NCBI GenBank assembly: GCA_024637225.1
Contig: JAGXFP010000025.1
Coordinates: 1-42,016 of the forward strand
Reading direction: 5' to 3'
Length of the DNA: 42,016 nucleotides
Source: Desulfobacterales bacterium
Lineage (GTDB): Bacteria; Desulfobacterota; Desulfobulbia; Desulfobulbales; JAGXFP01
Shown here: piece after piece, positions 33,583-42,016 of the stretch
Numbering within the stretch: position 1 is the first letter of the stretch
How the letters are laid out: the number at the start of each line of letters is the position of its first letter
Notes under the pieces: model-generated
What the model was told of the DNA's origin: nothing
Database searches by the model: none
The model's input: the letters and a program-made list of their open reading frames with translations, nothing else
Position numbers and translations under genes: made by a program

Positions 33583-35172
33583 ATGGAAAATAAGATAAAG
33601 GAGCACATTGATAGGCTGGCCAAGAAACGGCTCAGTGATTCTGTCGATAGTGAATTTGAGAAAATCAAAAAGGAGGCCGGTGAGTCAATAGATCAAAAGG
33701 AAGAAAAGCGGCTAAAAGACAATATCAGGAATAATATCAAAGAAAAAGTCGAGAAGGAATATGGGTACGGCGCTTGGCTGGATCGCGTGTTGTCTCAAGA
33801 TTTAGGAGGGGCTTATTTCCCTTCAAACCAGAATGAGGAAGATCTGTTCCAAATCTTAAATTTAGAGGTGTTATACAAGCTAACTTTTAAATCTGCTTGT
33901 GATGACGGGCATCCAATTATTTCCGAGTTATTGGAAGACTTAGACGTAGAAAAAGAAGTAGTCGGCAAATGCATTGAAAAAGCAAAATTACATAACCCTG
34001 AGCCATTGGCATTCTATTCGCTGTTTCAAGAAGAATTAGAAAGTGGAGAATTACGCTCGGATAACGTTTGTGCAACGATAGACAAACTCTCAGAGGAGAG
34101 CAAGCATGGGACGGTCGTTAGTCATCCTGCAAAAATGACTAATCCGGAATGCAAGTTCCCCAAGTTTTTTGCTTCTTCACATTTATTGCCAGATGGCTTT
34201 GTTCGAACAGGCAACTCCAGAGCGGTTTTTGACATGCACATCAATGCAGTGAATTTGAAAGTTTTTAAATTTATATCCTTGGATTATAGGCAAAAGCCGT
34301 TATTGGAATATATTAAAAACAAGGACTTACAGGTAGTTATGAAATTGTTTGGGGTAGCAGAAGATCAAGCAAAAACATGGGTTGAGAATTTTACATCCTG
34401 CATAACGAATGAAGACAGAAGAACAAATCAGCGTATCAGGCAGGTATATTTCCCGGCGGGGGGGAATTATCATTCGTTGTCAATATTAACGCCATCTGGC
34501 TTGGTCTTTTCACTAAAAGAGAAAATAGACACAATAAATGATAGGTCGCCATCTGCATATTCGGGGAAAAAACAGAAGAAAGATAACAGATATTCCAAAG
34601 AGGGGTTTTCAACTATACCGAACTTAACCGTGACTCGCCATGGCGGAGAACATCCTAAAAACATCAGCGGATTAAACAACAAGTATCAAACCTATTATTT
34701 GTTGCAATCGATGCCGCCAATTCTCAAAAAACGAAATATCCGTTTTCCTAACCATAATTTTTTTAGCGAGTCATTCCGCTATTACGAATACCGCGAAATT
34801 TTTGATGGCCTGCATAAGTTATTCAAAACAGACTATAACAATATACGAATTCGGGAAGGAAGAGATTATCGCCTCCAGGATTTGGTTGATTGCATCATTG
34901 ACAGAATGTGGGCGGTACGGGCGGTGTGTAATGAACAAGACCACTCAAAAGAGTCAAGACTACAACCACATCAGAAGATCTGGCTCTGTGACGAAAACCA
35001 CCAAGCCCGCGAAGAGGAAAATGACTGGCTGGACAAATTATGCGCCGAAATTGCCGGTTGGACCATACGAACCTATGAAAAGTTACTTGGCAAACAGGCA
35101 TTCAAGTTGGGTGAGTCTGAAAGGCAGCATATTCTTGAAATTGTAAATGAAAACAGAGAGGCGCTACGATGA
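33583..35172 (+). CDS. csy1: Csy1 (Cas8f), large subunit of the type I-F surveillance complex
   Basis: Csy1 recognises the PAM and caps the 5' end of crRNA with Csy2. At 529 residues it is longer than typical members (about 430 aa). The N-terminal ~60 residues are lysine/glutamate-rich (IKEHIDRLAKKRLSDSV), then WLDRVLSQDLGG. Conserved C-terminal features are VVSHPAKMTNPECKFPKFF, MPPILKKRNIRFPNHNFF and AEIAGWTIRTYEKLL. The gene is AT-rich (18 of 60 GC at 33841-33900), unlike cas1. It starts 9 bp after cas2-3 and overlaps csy2 as ATGA. Confidence 0.85.
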   Translation: MENKIKEHIDRLAKKRLSDSVDSEFEKIKKEAGESIDQKEEKRLKDNIRNNIKEKVEKEYGYGAWLDRVLSQDLGGAYFPSNQNEEDLFQILNLEVLYKLTFKSACDDGHPIISELLEDLDVEKEVVGKCIEKAKLHNPEPLAFYSLFQEELESGELRSDNVCATIDKLSEESKHGTVVSHPAKMTNPECKFPKFFASSHLLPDGFVRTGNSRAVFDMHINAVNLKVFKFISLDYRQKPLLEYIKNKDLQVVMKLFGVAEDQAKTWVENFTSCITNEDRRTNQRIRQVYFPAGGNYHSLSILTPSGLVFSLKEKIDTINDRSPSAYSGKKQKKDNRYSKEGFSTIPNLTVTRHGGEHPKNISGLNNKYQTYYLLQSMPPILKKRNIRFPNHNFFSESFRYYEYREIFDGLHKLFKTDYNNIRIREGRDYRLQDLVDCIIDRMWAVRAVCNEQDHSKESRLQPHQKIWLCDENHQAREEENDWLDKLCAEIAGWTIRTYEKLLGKQAFKLGESERQHILEIVNENREALR

Positions 35173-36086
35173 TTGGGGACACGAGACGGATTTTACTGCT
35201 GCCGCATATCAAGGTGCAAAACGCCAACGCCCTGTCCAGCCCGTTTACGATCGGCTTTCCGGCAATGACGGCCTGGCTCGGCGCGGCACATGCTCTGCAA
35301 CGTAAAGTTAATGAGGGAGGATTTCAAAAAGTGGCTTTCAACAGCGTAGCGGTTGTCAGTCATGATGTAGATCTACAGACCAAGATCGGGCAAGGTGATT
35401 TTGTACAGTCCATAGTTGTTCCAAAGCGACCACCATCAACAAAAAAAGAGCTTACCGATTTTAATGCTGGCTCAGCTCCTTCATTTATAGAAGAAGTCCG
35501 CTGCCATTTGGATATATCACTTCTTATTGAATATGGCGGCATTGATAAAGACGATGAGGAGATGTTTATGGAGCAGATTGCCCTTCATCTCAATGCCTCC
35601 ATGAAATTAGCCGGTGGCGATATCATATCTTTTCAAAAACCGGCGTTATACAGAATAGAAGAAGGAAATGATGTAGACCTGCGCAGTCTGACCCGTAAAC
35701 TCATGCCCGGCTACGCCGTTATCGAAAGGCGCGAATTGATGATTGAGGGCATGGAACAAGGCCGGGATGCGATAGATGCCATGCTTGATTATCTGGCAAT
35801 CCACCACAGTTCGGAGAAGGATGATGAAGAGAATGTGACCTGGACAAGCCACCGTAAAAGTCCTGGCTGGATTGTACCGATAGCCACGGGCTTTCACGGC
35901 CTTACCGAACTTGGACAGGCAATAAACCAGCGCGATCCGGAAACACCGCACCGCTTTGCGGAAAGCGTGGTAACCCTCGGTGAATTCCGTATGCCACACA
36001 GCATCAACTCTTTGGATGAAATACTTTGGCACTATCATGTAGATATAGAAAAAAATCTGTATTTATGCCAGCAAAACAACCACTAA
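35169..36086 (+). CDS. csy2: Csy2 (Cas5f), subunit of the type I-F complex
   Basis: Csy2 forms a heterodimer with Csy1 that holds the crRNA 5' handle. The 305-residue sequence shows the Csy2 signature near the N-terminus (ILLLPHIKVQNANALSSP, then FTIGFPAMTAWLGAAHAL), an RRM-like core and the C-terminal WTSHRKSPGWIVPIATGF. Its start ATG overlaps the csy1 stop (ATGA, 35169-35172). csy3 follows after 38 bp. Confidence 0.95.
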   Translation: MIGDTRRILLLPHIKVQNANALSSPFTIGFPAMTAWLGAAHALQRKVNEGGFQKVAFNSVAVVSHDVDLQTKIGQGDFVQSIVVPKRPPSTKKELTDFNAGSAPSFIEEVRCHLDISLLIEYGGIDKDDEEMFMEQIALHLNASMKLAGGDIISFQKPALYRIEEGNDVDLRSLTRKLMPGYAVIERRELMIEGMEQGRDAIDAMLDYLAIHHSSEKDDEENVTWTSHRKSPGWIVPIATGFHGLTELGQAINQRDPETPHRFAESVVTLGEFRMPHSINSLDEILWHYHVDIEKNLYLCQQNNH

Positions 36087-36124
36087 GGCTTAAACCAACA
36101 ACTGACTAATTAGGAGGAAAGATC

Positions 36125-37168
36125 ATGGCAAAAAAAGAGAACATTGCATCAGTCCTTGCGTTTGAAAAGAAATTAGTACCTTCGGATGGGCGCATGTATG
36201 GTACCACCTGGAATATGCGCAACGATCAATCCACGCCTTTGGCGCTGGTTGAGAAATCAGTTCGAGGCACTATTTCAAATAGACCAAATAAAAAAGACCA
36301 AGCGGCATTTGAAAAAGACCCGGCAAAATTGGATGTTAAAGTTGAAAGTCCCAATTTGCAGACAGTTGACGTAAGCGCTTTGGGCACGGAAAAAGATACA
36401 CTGAAACTACATTTTACTTTGAAAGTTTTGGGTGGTGTTGAGCGCCCTTCCGCTTGTAATAACGCCTTATTCAATCAAAGCTATAAGTCCGCAGCCAAAA
36501 ATTACGTAGACCGGGAAGGGTTCAGGGAATTGGCAAAACGATATGCTATGAATATAGCCAATGCTCGCTTCTTATGGCGAAACAGGGTTGGCGCGGAGAA
36601 TATCGAAGTGCAGGTAAAAGCCTTAAATCAAGGCGCGGAACAGTCTTGGGCCTTTGACGCGACCAAGTTCAGTACAAGAAATTTCAATTTTGATGATGAT
36701 CAAGTGAATTCATTGGCAGGGCGCATTGCTGCGGCCTTGTCGAGCGAAGATGATTTCCTTATGCTGGAAATCACCTGTTTTGCCAAAGTCGGAAAGGCCC
36801 AGGAAATCTATCCAAGTGAAGAACTGGTGTTGGACAAGGGAAAAGGGAAAAAAAGCAAGGTGCTTTATTCGGTGGACGGCATTGCCGCCATGCATTCGCA
36901 AAAAATCGGCAATGCGTTACGAACCATTGATACCTGGTATCCTGACTTTGGCGACCCTGTGACGGCAGCCGGTCCTATCGCTATTGAACCTTATGGAGCA
37001 GTAACAAATCTGGGTAGAGCGTTCCGGCACCCCACAAAAGATAAGAAGGATTTCTACACTTTCTTTGATAAATTCGCACGGGGCGAGAAGCTAGATTGCA
37101 TTGAAGATGAACATTATGTCATGGCTGTTCTGGTGCGCGGAGGTGTTTTCGGTGAAAGCGATAAATAA
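36125..37168 (+). CDS. csy3: Csy3 (Cas7f), backbone subunit of the type I-F complex
   Basis: Six copies of Csy3 form the helical filament on the spacer part of crRNA. The 347 residues start with ASVLAFEKKLVPSDGRMYG and include SVRGTISNR, LGGVERPSACNN, NARFLWRNRVGAENIEVQV and EPYGAVTNLGRAFRHPT. AGGAGGAAAG lies 5-6 bases before the ATG, the strongest ribosome binding site in the operon, which suits a subunit needed in excess. cas6f follows after 9 bp. Confidence 0.97.
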   Translation: MAKKENIASVLAFEKKLVPSDGRMYGTTWNMRNDQSTPLALVEKSVRGTISNRPNKKDQAAFEKDPAKLDVKVESPNLQTVDVSALGTEKDTLKLHFTLKVLGGVERPSACNNALFNQSYKSAAKNYVDREGFRELAKRYAMNIANARFLWRNRVGAENIEVQVKALNQGAEQSWAFDATKFSTRNFNFDDDQVNSLAGRIAAALSSEDDFLMLEITCFAKVGKAQEIYPSEELVLDKGKGKKSKVLYSVDGIAAMHSQKIGNALRTIDTWYPDFGDPVTAAGPIAIEPYGAVTNLGRAFRHPTKDKKDFYTFFDKFARGEKLDCIEDEHYVMAVLVRGGVFGESDK

Positions 37169-37177
37169 GGAGCGAAC

Positions 37178-37816
37178 ATGAAATATTATCGAGAAATATC
37201 CTTACTGCCCAACGCCGACATAGCCTTGTATTTCATCTGGCAAAAGTTGTTTCAGCAGATACACTTTGCTTTGGCGGAAAACAAAAGCGCGGACAAGACA
37301 TCGGCTATTGGCGTAGCGTTTCCAGGATACGATGCCGTCAAATTTGCACTTGGCACAAAACTGAGGCTGTTTGCGGAAAGCGAACAATTGCTGGAACAGA
37401 TGCAATGTGAAAAATGGTTGAACCGGCTTAGTGATTATGTGCATGTAAGCAGCATCAAACCGGTTCCGGGAAAAGTGCCGGGCCATGCCTGCTTCGAACG
37501 CTCAAGAATGGTATCAGGACGTGGGACGGAAAAGGTGGCAGGCCACGCCAGCTTTATGCATACCAAGCTGAAGGGCAACAAGGAAAAGCTGGCCCGACGC
37601 AGGGCCAAGCGGAAAGGGGAAACATTGCAGGAGGCCTTGGCCCATTATGCGGACTATGAAGAGCCACAAAGCAAATTGCCATTCATCAACATGACCAGCC
37701 AGACAAACGGCCAGAATTTCCGGTTGTTTATTGAGAAGCAGATAAAGGAGCAACCTCAACAAGGTTCTTTTTCCTGCTATGGCTTAAGCAATACAACCAC
37801 GGTGCCATTGTTTTAA
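37178..37816 (+). CDS. cas6f: Cas6f (Csy4), crRNA-processing endoribonuclease
   Basis: Cas6f cleaves the array transcript at the 3' base of each repeat hairpin and stays bound. The 212-residue protein has the catalytic histidine at position 29 (FQQIHFALAE). An arginine-rich helix for repeat binding lies around residues 132-147 (KGNKEKLARRRAKRKG), and the C-terminal part has LPFINMTSQTNGQNFRLF. It is the last cas gene, 128 bp before the array. Confidence 0.95.
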   Translation: MKYYREISLLPNADIALYFIWQKLFQQIHFALAENKSADKTSAIGVAFPGYDAVKFALGTKLRLFAESEQLLEQMQCEKWLNRLSDYVHVSSIKPVPGKVPGHACFERSRMVSGRGTEKVAGHASFMHTKLKGNKEKLARRRAKRKGETLQEALAHYADYEEPQSKLPFINMTSQTNGQNFRLFIEKQIKEQPQQGSFSCYGLSNTTTVPLF

Positions 37817-37944
37817 CCAAAAAAATAACGTCCGTAAAAATGTAGCTGTTTTCAATAAGTTGCAACTGTGCTAAAAATTTTGGGTAAATCAGCCAATTTC
37901 CCATAACTGCCCGTTGCAACTTGTTTTTTTGTCCGGTCTTCACT
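37817..37944 (+). promoter_or_regulatory. CRISPR leader with IHF-like site and twin GTTGCAAC palindromes
   Basis: A 128-bp AT-rich leader lies between cas6f and the first repeat. The octamer palindrome GTTGCAAC occurs at 37859-37866 and 37913-37920, 54 bp apart. An IHF-like site, TTTCAATAAGTTG (37850-37862), matches 12 of 13 positions of WATCAANNNNTTR; a weaker one is at 37887-37899. IHF is known to bend the leader for I-F spacer integration. No promoter hexamers were fixed. Confidence 0.6.
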
Positions 37945-40900
37945 GTTCACCGCCGAATAGGCGGCTTAGAAAAGTATGAGGGTGATGTTGACCCTCGATA
38001 ACGGGTTCACCGCCGAATAGGCGGCTTAGAAATACCTGTTTGATATTGGCGACGCTACCAGAACGTTCACCGCCGAATAGGCGGCTTAGAAACGAAGCAA
38101 CCACTGCTGGTCTTGAACTTAAGAGTTCACCGCCGAATAGGCGGCTTAGAAATATCAAAAGCCGATGTTACGACATAGCCGAATGTTCACCGCCGAATAG
38201 GCGGCTTAGAAAACAGCAAGAATTACAGCGTTGCGTGGTGGGACGTTCACCGCCGAATAGGCGGCTTAGAAACGGAGGGCTCGTTTAAAAGCGAATCTAC
38301 ACCCGTTCACCGCCGAATAGGCGGCTTAGAAATGGACGCAAGATTAGCCGTTACAGACGCGACGGTTCACCGCCGAATAGGCGGCTTAGAAAGGCTTGGC
38401 TGGTCGCTCCGGTCGGCCATGGAAGTTCACCGCCGAATAGGCGGCTTAGAAAAGACACTGTCCCCGTTGCTCCGAGTTTTGTCTGTTCACCGCCGAATAG
38501 GCGGCTTAGAAAAGGGACTACAGCGCATGGCACCGCTATTTCTCGTTCACCGCCGAATAGGCGGCTTAGAAATACGAGTATGCAAAGATGTACAATGCTT
38601 GGCGGTTCACCGCCGAATAGGCGGCTTAGAAAACAGGGTGTATGTAATCGGGTAATCGTGACCTGTTCACCGCCGAATAGGCGGCTTAGAAAGTGATGTG
38701 GCTGATCCGGCAGGAAGATACCGAGTTCACCGCCGAATAGGCGGCTTAGAAAGATAATTGGGAAACAATCAGATCTTTTCTGGCGTTCACCGCCGAATAG
38801 GCGGCTTAGAAAATTAGAAATCAATCTTCACGCCTAATTTGTAGGTTCACCGCCGAATAGGCGGCTTAGAAAATAATCTTGGTGCTGGCCTGTTTTGCTT
38901 GCATAGTTCACCGCCGAATAGGCGGCTTAGAAATGGAATAGTCCCTGCAAAAATGTAATAAAACTGTTCACCGCCGAATAGGCGGCTTAGAAAAGTCCCC
39001 GGTTTGGTCCGGGATTATAACTTCAGTTCACCGCCGAATAGGCGGCTTAGAAAAAACCAACGGCGCTTGTCGGCCATCGTCGCTTGTTCACCGCCGAATA
39101 GGCGGCTTAGAAATGTCTTGTTTCATCCTATTTCCTCCAACCTTGGTTCACCGCCGAATAGGCGGCTTAGAAAGTTATGATGCCTTGGTGCCCCTATCGG
39201 GAAGGGTTCACCGCCGAATAGGCGGCTTAGAAATATAAAAGAACCGGGCATATCGGGATAATTCGGTTCACCGCCGAATAGGCGGCTTAGAAAAGGACCA
39301 CAGTTGCGCCGTTGGCCTGACATACGTTCACCGCCGAATAGGCGGCTTAGAAATGCTGGAGAATAACGGGTGGGCTATCTTTATCGTTCACCGCCGAATA
39401 GGCGGCTTAGAAATGAGATTTGACCTCGGCACTGTTGCCGCAACTGTTCACCGCCGAATAGGCGGCTTAGAAAATACTGGCACCTAGACGTAAAAAAGCC
39501 CTTTAAGTTCACCGCCGAATAGGCGGCTTAGAAATCTTTCCATAAACCGTTCAGCCATCTTCATCGGTTCACCGCCGAATAGGCGGCTTAGAAATTATTA
39601 ACAGGTGGCCATTGCTGGCATAGGTAGTTCACCGCCGAATAGGCGGCTTAGAAAACCCAACGCCGGGGGCATAGTTGTGATTTCTTGTTCACCGCCGAAT
39701 AGGCGGCTTAGAAAAACACCCTGGCCTCATCACAAGTAAAGCAGTAGTTCACCGCCGAATAGGCGGCTTAGAAAAGACGTTTTCGCAATGTGAGCCTGGA
39801 GCGATAGTTCACCGCCGAATAGGCGGCTTAGAAAACATTGCGAGTTTGTTTCCCCACATGAAATTCGTTCACCGCCGAATAGGCGGCTTAGAAAAATATC
39901 GCCGTCTATTTGCTCATCTTCATTGCGTTCACCGCCGAATAGGCGGCTTAGAAATTATGATCTTTACCGGCTGATATTCGAAAACCGTTCACCGCCGAAT
40001 AGGCGGCTTAGAAAACCCACCAACACCATATAGGGGAAGAGATAACGTTCACCGCCGAATAGGCGGCTTAGAAATCCCGCCTTGGTTTTTCAGCGAACCG
40101 ACACGGGTTCACCGCCGAATAGGCGGCTTAGAAACGCAATGTCTTGATGGGTCCGGCCAACGACCGGTTCACCGCCGAATAGGCGGCTTAGAAAACATGG
40201 GTAAACACCGACCAACTGTTCGACCAGTTCACCGCCGAATAGGCGGCTTAGAAATGAATTACATGGACCATAACATTTGGCTCTCCGTTCACCGCCGAAT
40301 AGGCGGCTTAGAAAGGCTGGTCAAGTCAGGGACCGGCGAGAAAGCCGTTCACCGCCGAATAGGCGGCTTAGAAAGGGCCAGAATGGCTGCCCGCCCCGCC
40401 GAAAGCGTTCACCGCCGAATAGGCGGCTTAGAAAACCCATCAGTTCGGCGACGACAAGCGCAACATGTTCACCGCCGAATAGGCGGCTTAGAAAACACTT
40501 CTTTTTGCTGGTCCGGTTGGAGTTTAGTTCACCGCCGAATAGGCGGCTTAGAAAGAAAGCGCCAAGGTCTGCGTTGACTGCGGTGAGTTCACCGCCGAAT
40601 AGGCGGCTTAGAAATATCAGCCGGCCCCGGTCGAACCGACGGAAAGGTTCACCGCCGAATAGGCGGCTTAGAAAGTCTTTTTCGTAGACCGCCGAGTTCT
40701 CGGTTTGTTCACCGCCGAATAGGCGGCTTAGAAAAGACCGATCAAAAAGCGGGCAGTCCCGAACCCGTTCACCGCCGAATAGGCGGCTTAGAAATTGAGG
40801 ATGAGTTGCTGGATCCGGCCCTGCCAGTTCACCGCCGAATAGGCGGCTTAGAAAGATCGGCTCAAGGAATACGAAAAGTTCTACACGTTCACCGCCGAAT

Positions 40901-41875
40901 AGGCGGCTTAGAAATATAAGGCGCGGGGTATAAAAACCATTGTGCTGTTCACCGCCGAATAGGCGGCTTAGAAATTGCAATGGATCATTGCTCGTTTTAT
41001 CTGTGAGTTCACCGCCGAATAGGCGGCTTAGAAATTGATCCAGGACGAGATCGACCGCCTCCACGAGTTCACCGCCGAATAGGCGGCTTAGAAATCGTAG
41101 AAGGGCAGCCTCGGGCGATATCTGACGTTCACCGCCGAATAGGCGGCTTAGAAATAATTACAAATTCCTCGTTCGGGCTAGTGTGCGTTCACCGCCGAAT
41201 AGGCGGCTTAGAAAAACTGGATGATTGACCTTCAACAACAACATCGGTTCACCGCCGAATAGGCGGCTTAGAAAGGTCGAAAAGACCCACCCGGCCGCCA
41301 ATATCCGTTCACCGCCGAATAGGCGGCTTAGAAATTAATTTGGATATCGCGGTCGCCGACCCTGAGGTTCACCGCCGAATAGGCGGCTTAGAAAAGTCCC
41401 CGGCTTTATCTGGCCGGCTGGTCAAAGTTCACCGCCGAATAGGCGGCTTAGAAATATCCCAAAAGCACCAACCTACGGCACTGAAAGTTCACCGCCGAAT
41501 AGGCGGCTTAGAAAGCTCCGCCGCAATGGACGGCTATCGATGTTGAGTTCACCGCCGAATAGGCGGCTTAGAAATCCTAATATTTAAAAGATTATGTCTA
41601 TTTATATGTTCACCGCCGAATAGGCGGCTTAGAAAAGCAACCCAAAAGGTGTCTAAACAAGTATGGGGTTCACCGCCGAATAGGCGGCTTAGAAAACATT
41701 GTCAAGCGTTACAGCAATCGCATTGTCGTTCACCGCCGAATAGGCGGCTTAGAAAAATTGGTTTAGCTCTACGCTAGCGGTTATTGCGTTCACCGCCGAA
41801 TAGGCGGCTTAGAAATGCATGTTCCGTCCGGTAGACAAACTTCTTGTGTTCACCGCCGAATAGGCGGCTTAGAAA
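37945..41875 (+). CRISPR. Type I-F CRISPR array, 66 repeats and 65 spacers
   Basis: The 28-bp repeat starts GTTCACCGCC, has loop GAATA and ends GGCGGCTTAGAAA. All 66 copies look identical by eye, including the last. Spacers are 32 bp except three of 33 bp (before the repeats starting at 38906, 39507 and 41608), which accounts exactly for the 3931-bp length. The repeat folds into a CCGCC/GGCGG stem; cleavage by Cas6f after the stem would leave the 8-nt 5' handle CUUAGAAA. The leader is at the cas6f end, so spacers there are newest. An IS3-type element starts straight after the last repeat, so the array may continue beyond the window. Confidence 0.98.
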
Positions 41876-42016
41876 GACTGAAGTGGTAGCGGTTTTTGAG
41901 ACAGGAGTGTAAGCAATGAACCGAACTCAAATAAGGAGAAGGTTCATGTCGCAAAACCGAACAAGTCACAGCGCAAAATTTAAGGCCAAGGTTGCTTTGG
42001 CCGCCCTGACGGAGGC
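41876..42016 (+). mobile_element. Left end of an IS3-family insertion sequence (partial)
   Basis: From about 41879 the sequence TGAAGTGGTAGCGGTTTTTG looks like an IS3-type terminal repeat beginning TG. It leads directly into a transposase orfA with its own ribosome binding site. The three bases between the last repeat and this end (41876-41878) could be the start of an interrupted spacer. The element runs off the window. Confidence 0.65.
41946..42016 (+). CDS. IS3-family transposase OrfA, N-terminal fragment
   Basis: The visible 23 residues (MSQNRTSHSAKFKAKVALAA) match the start of IS3-group OrfA helix-turn-helix proteins, which open with basic residues and FKAKVALAA. AGGAGAAGG lies 4 bases before the ATG; an in-frame ATG at 41916 is less likely. 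The remainder and OrfB would lie beyond 42016. Confidence 0.8.
   Translation, partial: MSQNRTSHSAKFKAKVALAALTE

Noticed and set aside
37940-41546. Several ORFs with repeated HRRIGGLE or FLSRLFGGE motifs across the CRISPR array
   Set aside because: The 60-bp repeat-spacer period is a multiple of three, so the repeat reads open in several frames. They are artefacts of the array.

Overview
The window looks like chromosomal DNA from a Gram-negative, GC-rich anaerobe, most likely a Desulfobacterota (deltaproteobacterial) relative. The clues are an LPS/Kdo gene block (kdsA, kdsC, lptC), a nine-heme c-type cytochrome lipoprotein, a small monoheme cytochrome, an RlpA with a SPOR domain, an RpoH-type sigma factor, a PurD-PurE fusion and many short palindromic intergenic elements. 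This placement is inference from gene content; no 16S or tRNA gene was seen.

Layout. 1-1620: the end of a palindromic element, a possible structured element, a tiny lipopeptide ORF and a two-helix membrane protein. 1621-5376: tsaC, the purD-purE fusion, a FadR-like TetR regulator with a perfect palindrome over its promoter, and greA. 5377-12567: palindromic elements, a small membrane ORF, a large periplasm-facing TPR protein coupled to a DegT/DnrJ/EryC1 aminotransferase, rpoH and a DUF4384-like protein; a 54-bp repeat family is scattered through this part. 12835-20983: lepA, a small cytochrome, engB-hisG, hisI with a Cys-rich extension, a SlyD-like FKBP, thiD, a zinc-ribbon protein and an AP2-domain protein. 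21352-26120: pyrF, lptC, kdsC, kdsA and pyrG on the minus strand. 26275-28550: the nine-heme lipoprotein translationally coupled to rlpA.

28781-41875 is a complete type I-F CRISPR-Cas locus on the plus strand: cas1, an ORF6N-domain gene, cas2-3, csy1 (cas8f), csy2 (cas5f), csy3 (cas7f), cas6f (csy4), a 128-bp AT-rich leader, then an array of 66 repeats and 65 spacers. All repeats appear identical. The array is cut off at its distal end by the start of an IS3-family insertion sequence that runs off the window. Cas1 and Cas2-3 would capture spacers, Cas6f would cut the transcript, Csy1-4 would form the surveillance complex and the Cas3 part would degrade the target.

The most unusual points are: (i) the ORF6N (phage antirepressor-like) gene translated from inside the 3' end of cas1 and ending 16 bp before cas2-3; (ii) a base-composition step inside cas2-3, with cas1 and the Cas2 part GC-rich like the chromosome and the Cas3-csy part AT-rich, which suggests a mosaic locus; (iii) a modular family of palindromic elements that sits on stop and start codons and supplies coding sequence to neighbours; (iv) a pair of conserved minus-strand elements near 182-345 and 5881-6000 that may be structured RNAs.
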